From: Aquirhabdus sp.
Lineage (GTDB): Bacteria > Pseudomonadota > Gammaproteobacteria > Pseudomonadales > Moraxellaceae
DNA length: 10,628 nt
Direction: 5' to 3'
Assembly: GCA_030151145.1 (NCBI GenBank)
Contig: JASLEL010000380.1
Location: forward strand, 1-10,628
In this document: positions 1 through 5,995 of the stretch, in pieces
How the letters are laid out: every line of letters starts with the position of its first letter
How positions within the stretch are numbered: the stretch's first letter is position 1
Made by a program: the position numbers and the translations under genes
Notes under the pieces: generated by a model
Told to the model about the DNA's origin: nothing
The model's input: the letters and a program-made list of their open reading frames with translations, nothing else
The model's database searches: none

Positions 1-45
1 CCTATGACGAATGTGATGCACAGTCAAGCCTTTGATGCAGCCTGA
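1..45 (+). CDS. Possible 3' end of an upstream gene (partial)
   Basis: Reading frame 1 is open from the first base to a TGA at 43-45 and would give a 14-residue tail ending SQAFDAA. The other two plus frames close earlier. The piece is far too short to recognise, and an open frame of this length could be chance. Just after it, CAGTCA (21-26) and TGACTG (42-47) could pair as a weak hairpin overlapping the stop. I give low confidence that a gene ends here. Confidence 0.2.
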   Translation, partial: PMTNVMHSQAFDAA

Positions 46-181
46 CTGCGGGCCGATTGACGTTTGACACGACCCCAGCAAGGTATGAGAGACTGTTTAT
101 ATTTATATATTTTAACGTACAAATAGTAAACAATATCTACATCTATCCATATTAAAACACACCGCATGGCAAGGTATTTTA

Positions 182-212
182 TAATAATAGCTATTCAAAA
201 TAGCTATTATTA
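182..212. repeat. Perfect AT-rich palindrome, 14-bp arms
   Basis: The arms TAATAATAGCTATT (182-195) and AATAGCTATTATTA (199-212) are exact reverse complements separated by the three bases CAA. The stem contains only two G-C pairs and no T-run follows, so it is a poor fit to an intrinsic terminator. It could be a protein-binding operator or a cruciform-prone site. The function is unknown. Confidence 0.75.
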
Positions 213-247
213 GCAGGAATACATCATTAAATAAGCACCATCAAAAC

Positions 248-266
248 ATGATAATTAAATTATCAT
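248..266. repeat. Perfect AT-rich palindrome, 9-bp arms
   Basis: ATGATAATT (248-256) and AATTATCAT (258-266) are exact reverse complements around a single A. This second symmetric site lies 36 bases after the larger palindrome, and a smaller one (ATCTA-ACA-TAGAT, 276-288) follows directly. The spacing and symmetry fit a dimeric DNA-binding protein, but no assignment can be made. Confidence 0.65.
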
Positions 267-712
267 CATTTTCGCATCTAACATAGATTTAAATAAAAGA
301 AAGGATCAATATAAATTACACAACAAATCAAAATACGCAATTAGATGAAATAATCCTACTCCTCCACGCACTATCGCGCATCTCACGACCCGACCAAGCC
401 ATATCTATCTGAATTAAAATACATAAAAACCAAACCCGTTGCGCAAGCTGCATCAGAACAGATGGGGTGCATCAACCCAAGGCCATGCACCAAACCAGCG
501 CAAAGTACGTATAAAACCCTGAACTTCCACAACGTTAGCGCTATCGACAGCGATTATCCAAAAGAAACAAAATACGTCACATTCTGACAATTTGAAAAAT
601 TAAATAATTAACCACGCATTTATGCATCCGAACTACGTGTTTTGAAAAATAAGAACGGCATCACACTTCGTACAATCAGAGAAATTAATAATGTTTTTAA
701 TACGGTTAATGC

Positions 713-741
713 TTGATTTAATCAGAATACGATAATAGTAT
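713..741 (+). promoter_or_regulatory. Candidate promoter for the 403-residue gene
   Basis: TTGATT (713-718) and TAGTAT (736-741) match the sigma-70 hexamers at four of six positions each, with a 17-bp spacer. GATAAT (731-736) is a better -10 hexamer but has no -35 at normal distance. The palindrome TGATT-T-AATCA (714-724) overlaps the -35, so a repressor could occlude this promoter. If it is used, the transcript would carry a leader of roughly 295 bases before the ATG at 1045. Confidence 0.35.
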
Positions 742-903
742 GGGTCAAAATTTAGCCGTCATGACGTCAAAATCGCACACGTGAATCAGAATCCCGCCGA
801 CCAGATGGCGCGACAGAAGATCACATGAGATGAAGCCACGTGAACCCAAATGCGTCGTATCGGCGATGAATGTAACGCACTGATAAGGAAAGACAGGGCG
901 TGG

Positions 904-1013
904 ATCAGGCTCCACCTGATGGCCTGCGATAGTGCAGGTTGCTGAATGGAGGCCAGAGGCCAATAGACCCAAGCAATCACCACCAAGCCAGCCCCCGTTG
1001 CTGGGACAGGCTT
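904..1013 (+). other. Run of hairpins in the leader upstream of 1045
   Basis: Three potential stem-loops lie in series. ATCAGG (904-909) pairs with CCTGAT (915-920). CCTGC (923-927) pairs with GCAGG (934-938). AAGCC (985-989) pairs with GGCTT (1009-1013), or alternatively CAGC (989-992) with GCTG (1000-1003). The ribosome-binding site at 1030-1036 follows the last stem. This does not match a riboswitch class I can name. It may be a structured leader or simply chance in GC-richer DNA. Confidence 0.3.
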
Positions 1014-1044
1014 GATCTGACTATTTAATGGAAGGGTTTCTCCT

Positions 1045-2256
1045 ATGACTACCTCTCTCCTGGAGCCAAAGAAAGCAGGCAAAGTCGTATTAACACGCCT
1101 GCTCAAAACGCTTTCCCGGCAAAAGCCTGACGCCCTGTCTGAACAAGAGGCACAGGCCGTCACACCGTTCCCCTGCCTGCCGTATCACCTCGGCTTCAGT
1201 CAGGACAGCATCATCGCCAGCATTCGCGCGCTGCGACCAAGCGACGTATTTAGTCCGGAAGTGCTGCAGATCCATGATGGCGATGACTTCGTCGCTTTCG
1301 ACGCCGACCAGTTGCATTACACGCAGTATCCCTTCCTGCTGCTGCGCTATAGCGTACGTGGTGGTGGTCTGCGCTATGTCACCTATTCCACGCTGGCGCA
1401 TGAGATCGAGCATATCGCCTTGGGCAGCAGCACAGAGATCAGCACCCTGATCGACTTGTACTGCGACACCGTGATCACACACGGTCACCCTGTCATTGCA
1501 CGCCATCCATTTCAGCTCATCGCCGAAACCCCGGCACTCAAAGCCGCGCTTCTAGGACTGGATGACCGCCTCAATCACAGCCTGCAGCATATGCAGGCCT
1601 GTGTGCCCGACCTTGCGATCAGCCTGCTACCCAGCAACTATGTCTGCCTCTATACACCACTGGCCCATGCACCGGAAGCACTGGGCAAGATTGCACAGGA
1701 GTCGGCACCACAGCCCGCTCAGGCTTATCTGCAGCAGATTGGTCGTCATTTTGGTTTTAAAGAGCAAGGTCAGCTGATCATCTACACACCATCGGAGCTT
1801 GCAGAATGGCATAGCGCTGGGCCGGATCAGTTTATGATTGCCATGGCTCGCCGCATCGCTGAGCGCGTTTTCTCACCCGCAGAGGTCGTCACACAGGGGA
1901 TGGCGCCACAAGATAGCCATCAGTATAGTCGTTCGGTACTCGCGGCATTGCTGAGCCGCCTCTACACGGGGCAATACCATCTGCCCAAAGCCGAAGACCA
2001 GCACGCGACGAGCGGTCATAATCTGGCAGGTCAAAGCATTCTCACGGTCTACCTCGACAAGATCATGCGCAAGACGGCCATCCCGGCGCTGGAGTCGATT
2101 CGGCAGCATCGTGCACCGGGCAAGGCTGATCTGCTGCGCATTACTTCGCAGTCCATTCGTCAATTGGCAGTCCAGATCGATGCCATGCAGCGTGTGCATG
2201 TGCAGCTGCTGGATATCCTGTCGCTTGAGCTGAAGTCCAGTCCTGTGGAAGCCTGA
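1045..2256 (+). CDS. Unrecognised 403-residue protein with an HEIEH motif
   Basis: I do not recognise the family. The start is well supported: GGAAGGG (1030-1036) lies eight bases before the ATG. No signal peptide or membrane segment is visible, so a cytoplasmic protein is expected. Residues 119-123 read HEIEH, which fits the HExxH zinc-peptidase pattern. The following residues (IALGSST) do not give the metzincin third histidine, and no firm gluzincin glutamate can be assigned, so a peptidase function is only a possibility. Residues 155-350 are mixed and rich in His and Gln. The C-terminal 70 residues look helical and amphipathic. The gene stands alone: about 800 bases or more of non-coding DNA lie upstream and a terminator lies 43 bases downstream. 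Codon use resembles that of the efflux operon, unlike the AT-rich DNA upstream. Confidence 0.85.
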   Translation: MTTSLLEPKKAGKVVLTRLLKTLSRQKPDALSEQEAQAVTPFPCLPYHLGFSQDSIIASIRALRPSDVFSPEVLQIHDGDDFVAFDADQLHYTQYPFLLLRYSVRGGGLRYVTYSTLAHEIEHIALGSSTEISTLIDLYCDTVITHGHPVIARHPFQLIAETPALKAALLGLDDRLNHSLQHMQACVPDLAISLLPSNYVCLYTPLAHAPEALGKIAQESAPQPAQAYLQQIGRHFGFKEQGQLIIYTPSELAEWHSAGPDQFMIAMARRIAERVFSPAEVVTQGMAPQDSHQYSRSVLAALLSRLYTGQYHLPKAEDQHATSGHNLAGQSILTVYLDKIMRKTAIPALESIRQHRAPGKADLLRITSQSIRQLAVQIDAMQRVHVQLLDILSLELKSSPVEA

Positions 2257-2299
2257 CGGGATTCCGGCGTAGGCATCAATTAAACTCAAATGAATAAAC

Positions 2300-2324
2300 A
2301 AAGCCTGCAAAAGCGGGCTTTTTT
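2300..2324 (+). terminator. Intrinsic terminator after the 403-residue gene
   Basis: AAAGCCTGC (2300-2308) pairs with GCGGGCTTT (2313-2321) across an AAAA loop. The stem has nine pairs including one G-U, and a run of six T follows (2319-2324). This is a classic rho-independent terminator 43 bases after the stop at 2256. It separates the gene from the merR-type operon. Confidence 0.85.
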
Positions 2325-2386
2325 GCTATCTATGCACGACAAAAATACAGGTATATACCGAAATTTTCTTTCTTTTGAAAAAAGCA

Positions 2387-2418
2387 TTGACTCTATAGTC
2401 AACTATAGGGTTTATCCT
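2387..2418 (+). promoter_or_regulatory. MerR-type promoter/operator with 20-bp spacer
   Basis: The -35 TTGACT (2387-2392) and the -10 TATCCT (2413-2418) are separated by 20 bp, the over-long spacer typical of promoters that MerR-family proteins activate by twisting DNA. Inside the spacer is a perfect dyad, CTATAGT-CA-ACTATAG (2393-2408). The layout closely resembles the zntA and merT promoters. It points toward the MerR-type gene at 2454, so the regulator most likely controls its own operon together with the DUF4396 gene. Confidence 0.9.
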
Positions 2419-2453
2419 GATTCCAAGATAAATGCCTTGCCTCGGATCAAGAT

Positions 2454-2927
2454 ATGCAGACCATCGGCCAAATCGCCCGCAGTAGCGGCATCTCCATCGA
2501 AACCATCCGTTTCTACGAACAAGAGCGATTATTGCCCAAAACACCGCGCACTGCGGCGGGCTATCGCCTGTATGACCAGCATGCCGTGAACCGCCTGCGC
2601 TTTATCAGCCGCGCCAAAACGCTGGGTTTTACGCTGACTGAAATCCGCGAAATCCTGAATCTGCAAGATAGCCCCGACTCATCTCACCAAGGCCGTGCAG
2701 AAATCAAAGCCATCACAGAAAAAAGACTGTTGGACATCGCGCAACGCATCGCCGACCTGCAACGCATGCAGACGGTCCTGACCAAGCTGTCTAGCGAATG
2801 CAGCGGACACGGCAGCGCGATCCATTGCCCCATCGTCGAGACCCTATCTGGCATGCACGATAGCCATCTCAAAGCACATCACGACAAGCATCACGACGCA
2901 CAACACGAGGAGCATCATCATGACTAA
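2454..2927 (+). CDS. MerR-family metal-responsive transcriptional regulator
   Basis: This is a dimeric DNA-distorting activator that probably senses a metal ion. Residues 1-70 are a typical MerR winged helix-turn-helix (TIGQIARSSGISIETIRFYE, then GYRLY and LRFI). A long dimerisation helix follows (about 82-115), then a metal-binding loop with Cys116 and Cys125. The CX8C spacing matches MerR, ZntR, CadR and PbrR rather than the CX7C of CueR. The conserved cysteine at the start of the dimerisation helix (Cys82 in Tn501 MerR) is absent; the nearby stretch reads SSHQG with His79. The last 25 residues form a histidine-rich tail (LKAHHDKHHDAQHEEHHHD) not usual for the family. The binding site lies just upstream at 2387-2418. 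The stop overlaps the start of the DUF4396 gene by eight bases, so the two are translationally coupled. The metal identity cannot be read from sequence; Zn, Cd, Pb, Co or Ni are all possible. The ribosome-binding site is weak. Confidence 0.9.
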   Translation: MQTIGQIARSSGISIETIRFYEQERLLPKTPRTAAGYRLYDQHAVNRLRFISRAKTLGFTLTEIREILNLQDSPDSSHQGRAEIKAITEKRLLDIAQRIADLQRMQTVLTKLSSECSGHGSAIHCPIVETLSGMHDSHLKAHHDKHHDAQHEEHHHD

Positions 2928-3438
2928 AGCCTGCTGCCATCAGCCAGTCCAGGAATCACATCCGCATTCACATCACCACGCACCCCACCATTCATCCCAT
3001 CATACCGCCACGATACGCAGCAATCTGCGCACGGCGGCCTCGGCGACGTTGCACTGCCTCACCGGATGTGCCATCGGCGAATTCATCGGTTTGGCTTTAG
3101 GGGTACACTTGGGCTGGCAACCAACGCACACCATGCTGATGTCTACCCTGCTGTCTTTTATCACAGGTTTTGCGCTCACGCTGATTCCACTGATGCGCCA
3201 TCGTGGATTGCGCTTTGCTCAAGCATGGAAGATCGTCTGGATCGGCGAGATGGTCTCGATCACCGTGATGGAAATCGCGATGAATCTGACGGACTTCCGC
3301 GCTGGTGGGATGAACGTGGCGGGGCTACACGAGCCTCGGTTCTGGTTCAGTTTTGCGATCGCGATGCTGGCAGGGTTTGTGGCTGCGGTGCCGGTCAATG
3401 CATGGTTATTGTCGCGTAATCTGAAGAACTGCCATTGA
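2920..3438 (+). CDS. DUF4396-type membrane protein with His-rich N terminus
   Basis: This 172-residue inner-membrane protein resembles the DUF4396 family. The features used are the motif LHCLTGCAIGE (45-54), the segment KIVWIGEMVSITVMEIAMNLTD (104-125) and the C-terminal membrane helix FWFSFAIAMLAGFVAAVPVNAWLL. Hydrophobic segments are at about 44-64, 71-92, 105-122 and 142-164. The first 32 residues carry Cys5-Cys6-His7 and a dense histidine stretch (HPHSHHH, then HHSSHH), which looks like a metal-binding extension. The biochemical function of the family is not established as far as I know. Its start lies inside the end of the MerR-type gene, with GAGGAG at 2907-2912 as ribosome-binding site. 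Sharing a metal-type promoter suggests transport, storage or sensing of a metal ion; this is inference. Confidence 0.85.
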   Translation: MTKACCHQPVQESHPHSHHHAPHHSSHHTATIRSNLRTAASATLHCLTGCAIGEFIGLALGVHLGWQPTHTMLMSTLLSFITGFALTLIPLMRHRGLRFAQAWKIVWIGEMVSITVMEIAMNLTDFRAGGMNVAGLHEPRFWFSFAIAMLAGFVAAVPVNAWLLSRNLKNCH

Positions 3439-3448
3439 AAATAGGCGG

Positions 3449-3469
3449 AGGCTGGGGCCTGCCCCAGCT
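3449..3469. repeat. GC-rich palindromic repeat, copy 1
   Basis: GCTGGGGC (3451-3458) and GCCCCAGC (3461-3468) form a perfect 8-bp stem around CT. A 21-base stretch (3449-3469) occurs again, identical, at 3963-3983. It sits 10 bases after the stop of the DUF4396 gene and could end transcription, although no T-run follows. It resembles small dispersed palindromic (REP-like) elements. Confidence 0.75.
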
Positions 3470-3519
3470 ATAGGGATTTGGGTATGTTGAGGTATTCGTA
3501 GATGGGCTATTAAGGGAAC

Positions 3520-3540
3520 ACTGTTAACGAGGCTAACAGT
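3520..3540. repeat. Inverted repeat between convergent genes
   Basis: ACTGTTA (3520-3526) and TAACAGT (3534-3540) pair perfectly with a 7-base loop. A smaller one, TGCTA-GGGCT-TAGCA, follows at 3550-3564, just before the stop of the minus-strand gene at 3578. The position between convergent genes suggests a terminator role, but neither side has a clear T-run. Confidence 0.4.
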
Positions 3541-3577
3541 ATCTGCTCTTGCTAGGGCTTAGCACACCACACATGGA

Positions 3578-3907
3578 CTAATTTCCCCAAGCACCGGGAC
3601 GAATCCAATATATTTTCTCAGGAGTGATTAATAATTCATTTTGTAGAATTGAGACAAAATCATCAACGTTAGACTGACTGTCAACATAGAGCGCAATAGT
3701 GTCATTGCTCATTATCGTGTATTTAATGAATAGCATAGCGTTTCCGCTATATTCTGCATAGTGACCAAGTAGTGGTCCCATTCCTGCTTCGACATCCTCA
3801 AAAGATTGTCCTGAAAATTTCATGGTTATTTTATAGAAATCATATCCAAATTGGATAACCTCTTTGGCAAAGCCACTAGACCATTTAATATCAGGAATAT
3901 GCGGCAT
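3578..3907 (-). CDS. Small hypothetical protein, AT-rich orphan
   Basis: This encodes a 109-residue soluble protein of unknown function. It has no signal peptide or membrane segment. It is rich in Phe, Tyr, Ile and Asp/Glu, begins MPHIPDIKWSSGFAKEV and ends with an aromatic tail (IYWIRPGAWGN). A GGTGAT ribosome-binding site lies seven bases before the ATG, and a very AT-rich stretch upstream could hold its promoter. The gene is much more AT-rich than its neighbours and lies between two copies of the same GC-rich palindrome (3449-3469 and 3961-4035), which suggests later insertion. Size and composition would suit an orphan immunity or antitoxin-like protein, but no toxin gene is next to it and no motif supports this. 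Confidence 0.7.
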   Translation of the reverse strand: MPHIPDIKWSSGFAKEVIQFGYDFYKITMKFSGQSFEDVEAGMGPLLGHYAEYSGNAMLFIKYTIMSNDTIALYVDSQSNVDDFVSILQNELLITPEKIYWIRPGAWGN

Positions 3908-3960
3908 TATCTATCACCAAAGTATTTACAAAAATTCTTTAAATTATTATTTTTAATATC

Positions 3961-4035
3961 GTAGGCTGGGGCCTGCCCCAGCTTTAAGGAAACTTGTTAC
4001 TCCAAATACCGCTGCTGCGGTAAACCCCAGCCTAC
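3961..4035. repeat. 75-bp repeat element with terminal inverted repeats
   Basis: The element begins GTAGGCTGGGG (3961-3971) and ends with its exact reverse complement CCCCAGCCTAC (4025-4035). Inside are two hairpins: GCTGGGGC/GCCCCAGC (3965-3982) and TACCGC/GCGGTA (4007-4022). Bases 3963-3983 are identical to the repeat at 3449-3469. The left arm can pair either with its near partner (3975-3982) or with the far end (4025-4031), so two folds compete. It lies 22 bases beyond the histidine kinase stop and is a likely REP- or MITE-like element that may also end the kinase transcript. Confidence 0.7.
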
Positions 4036-4057
4036 CGAGATTAACACCTCACCCACA

Positions 4058-5221
4058 TCACTTAAACAGCAGCGGTAGCGTCACCCGAAACACCGCACCA
4101 CCCTCGCTATGGTTGTACGCCTCGACCCGCCCCTCATGCTGCTCGACCAGAGACCGCACCACCGACAGCCCCAGCCCCGAGCCACCTGTCGCCCGCGAGC
4201 GCGACTGATCCAAGCGAAAGAAAGGATCAAAGATCCGCTCCAGCATGCCCTGTGGTAGTCCCTGACCATGGTCACGCACCTCCAGCACGCCACAATCATG
4301 CTCAGGCCATACGGCGACTTCGATCAGCTTGCCATGACTGGCATAGCGAATGGCATTCTCCAGCAAATTGGAAAGGATCTGGCTCATCCGGTCACGGTCG
4401 GCAAAGACCAGGGTGGATTTGGTATCGATGGTAATCGTCAGATGACTTTCGGCAGCACGATCTGCATATTGCGAGACCACGACCCGGACCAGATCGACCA
4501 AATCCAGCTCCGCACAGTACAGAGGGAGCTTGTGAGCATTATCCAGCCCGAGGATGTGCACGTCTTCGACCAGACGCACCAGATGCTGGGTCTGATCCAA
4601 GAGCTTTTGATACTCACGGGCCGAAGGCTGAATCACCCCGTCACACAGGGCATGCAGGCGACCGTTGAGGATGGTGAGCGGGGTACGGAGTTCGTGAGAG
4701 ATGGCCGCTGCGGTGGCTTTGCGCTCACGCTCAAGGTTCTCAAGCGAGGCGGCCATCTGATTGAAGTGAGCGATCATGTTGGCGACTTCGTTATTGCCCG
4801 TGATCACCTGCGCCCGGACCGTGAGATCCCCTTCGGCAATCATACCCGCCGCCTCGGCAATCGCCGCGATCGGACGGATAAACATCCGCGCCAGCGCCCA
4901 AGCCAGCGCAATTCCGCAAAAGAGAATGATCACCAGACCAATGAACAGCGGATACAGCTCGGTGCTGCCACGCAAGCCCGTCGCGCCATCGACGGCGTAT
5001 TCGGTCATGTATTCGCGGTAGCCGACGCTGTGAATATCATGGGTCAGCACGCTGTGGGCAATGTCAGCGCGCTGCTCTTCGGGGAAACGATTGAGGAAAT
5101 CATAGAACTGCAGACGTTCGCGGATCTCGATACTCAAGGTAAAGACACAGATAATGACAAAGACAAACATCGTCATATAGATGCCGAGGCGTATCCACAG
5201 CTTTTCCAGTGCCTTGATCAT
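4058..5221 (-). CDS. Sensor histidine kinase, AdeS/BaeS-like
   Basis: This is the membrane sensor of a two-component system; it autophosphorylates on His and passes phosphate to the regulator encoded just upstream. It has 387 residues. Membrane helix 1 is at about 14-33, a periplasmic sensor loop of only about 55 residues at 34-88, and membrane helix 2 at about 90-112. HAMP follows at about 113-165 (IRPIAAIAEAAGMIAEGDLTVRA). The H-box is AAISHELRTPLTIL with His176. The ATPase part has the N box (SNLLENAIRYA, Asn289), G1 (RDHGQGLP, Asp317), F box (FDPFFRL, 331-337) and G2 (GGSGLGLS, 347-354), so all catalytic motifs are intact. After the H-box, GRLHALCDGV resembles AdeS (GRLQGIIDGV). The start lies 54 bases after the regulator stop, same strand, in one likely operon. 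The short loop suggests sensing of membrane state or membrane-borne compounds rather than a large ligand. BaeS-type naming is the main alternative. Confidence 0.93.
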   Translation of the reverse strand: MIKALEKLWIRLGIYMTMFVFVIICVFTLSIEIRERLQFYDFLNRFPEEQRADIAHSVLTHDIHSVGYREYMTEYAVDGATGLRGSTELYPLFIGLVIILFCGIALAWALARMFIRPIAAIAEAAGMIAEGDLTVRAQVITGNNEVANMIAHFNQMAASLENLERERKATAAAISHELRTPLTILNGRLHALCDGVIQPSAREYQKLLDQTQHLVRLVEDVHILGLDNAHKLPLYCAELDLVDLVRVVVSQYADRAAESHLTITIDTKSTLVFADRDRMSQILSNLLENAIRYASHGKLIEVAVWPEHDCGVLEVRDHGQGLPQGMLERIFDPFFRLDQSRSRATGGSGLGLSVVRSLVEQHEGRVEAYNHSEGGAVFRVTLPLLFK

Positions 5222-5275
5222 GATGCTGCCGCCTGCACGGCGATCCGTGCCCCTATAAGGTAATCAAAACCCGTA

Positions 5276-5995
5276 TCAATCCACCCAGAGGCGATAGCCC
5301 ACGCCGCGCACAGTCTGGATCAGATCCTCACCGCCTGCATCGGAGAGTTTGCGACGCAGTTTGGACAGGTGCGAGTCGATCACACGATCCAGCGCATCGC
5401 TCTCAGGCAGGCAGGCCTCGATCAGGTCCTGACGGCTGAAGCAGCGCCGCGGTTGCTCGGCCAGATGGGTGAGCAGACGAAATTCGGTCAGCGTGAGCGG
5501 TATCTCGTGCGGATTGCCGCCGGAGTCCGAGAGCAGCACGGTATGCGCTTCCTGATCGATGGTCAGCCGCCCGATGCGCAGCATGGGGTTTTTGTTCTCG
5601 AGTGGACGCATACTGCGGCGCAGGACGGTACGGATGCGTGCGATCACTTCAGCCGGGTTGAAGGGCTTGGTGATGTAGTCATCAGCCCCCAGACGCAGGC
5701 TCAGCAATTTTTCGATATCATCCGACAACGCGGTCAACATGATGATCGGCACATGGCTGTCATTGCGAATGGTTTGCAGCACATCCAGCCCATCTGGTCC
5801 CGGCATGCGGATATCCAGCAGGATCAGGTCAGGATGCAGCTGGCGCCAGAATTGGACGCCCTGACGGCCATTGTTAGCGTGGCGGGTACGAAAACCTTCC
5901 CGCTGTAAATATACTTGCAGGATCTCTGCAATTTCAGGCTCATCTTCAATGATCAGAATCAGAGCGCTCTGATCAGGAATGTCGTGATTCAGCAT
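5276..5995 (-). CDS. OmpR-family response regulator, AdeR/BaeR-like
   Basis: This is the DNA-binding partner of the adjacent kinase, 239 residues long. The receiver domain (about 12-126) has the acidic pair Glu17-Asp18, phospho-acceptor Asp61 (LILLDIRMPG), Thr88 (MLTAL) and Lys110 (ITKPFNP), so it is complete. The winged-helix effector domain (about 138-238) ends with the usual TVRGVGYRL. The segment SDALDRVIDSHLSKLRRKL closely resembles the corresponding part of Acinetobacter AdeR (SDALERTVDSHVSKLRKKL), and LSLRLGADDYITKPFNPAEVIAR also fits AdeR/BaeR. It is the first gene of the minus-strand operon and is transcribed away from the exporter operon across a shared region of about 325 bases. 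It is therefore the obvious candidate activator of the exporter and of itself. AAGG lies nine bases before the ATG. Assignment as an AdeR ortholog rather than a BaeR-like relative is not certain. Confidence 0.93.
   Translation of the reverse strand: MLNHDIPDQSALILIIEDEPEIAEILQVYLQREGFRTRHANNGRQGVQFWRQLHPDLILLDIRMPGPDGLDVLQTIRNDSHVPIIMLTALSDDIEKLLSLRLGADDYITKPFNPAEVIARIRTVLRRSMRPLENKNPMLRIGRLTIDQEAHTVLLSDSGGNPHEIPLTLTEFRLLTHLAEQPRRCFSRQDLIEACLPESDALDRVIDSHLSKLRRKLSDAGGEDLIQTVRGVGYRLWVD

Larger units (their letters stand above)
46..1044. other. Gene-poor region: AT-rich part, then a GC-richer leader
   Basis: No convincing protein gene is visible on either strand over about one kilobase. Bases 60-750 are strongly AT-rich and hold several perfect inverted repeats (182-212, 248-266, 276-288, 714-724) and one GC-containing inverted repeat, GGTGCAT at 466-472 with ATGCACC at 485-491. 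From about 760 to the start codon at 1045 the composition becomes similar to that of the coding regions. The frames there are broken into pieces of fewer than 20 codons on the plus strand, and the minus-strand frames that run through it do not look like proteins. No tRNA, rRNA or CRISPR structure was seen. Confidence 0.6.

Noticed and set aside
182..212. The large AT-rich palindrome as an intrinsic terminator
   Set aside because: The stem has only two G-C pairs and no T-run follows on either strand.
761..930. Series of tiny plus-strand frames (starts at 761, 781, 830 and 900) as leader peptides
   Set aside because: They are 7-17 codons in different frames, only one has a possible ribosome-binding site, and none has a run of regulatory codons.
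745..972. Minus-strand frame of 75 codons in the leader
   Set aside because: It has no clear ribosome-binding site, homology signal or domain. A decayed gene fragment cannot be excluded.
786..1163. Minus-strand frame of 125 codons over the leader and start of the 403-residue gene
   Set aside because: It overlaps the well-supported start and ribosome-binding site of that gene, and the translation is Cys/Trp/Ser-rich without a recognisable domain.
1399..1413. HEIEH taken as proof of a zinc metallopeptidase
   Set aside because: The metzincin continuation is absent and no third ligand can be assigned, so the gene is kept as unrecognised.
2290..2589. Plus-strand frame of 99 codons spanning the terminator and the MerR-type promoter
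   Set aside because: It runs through a clear terminator, an operator and into the MerR coding region in another frame.
2454..2927. Naming the regulator merR, zntR, cadR or cueR
   Set aside because: The ligand set is mixed: CX8C spacing but no N-terminal cysteine, plus a histidine tail. No single known subgroup is matched.
4268..5263. Open plus-strand frame of 331 codons opposite the histidine kinase
   Set aside because: It is antisense to a complete, motif-rich kinase and its own translation shows no recognisable domain, so it is a by-product of codon bias.
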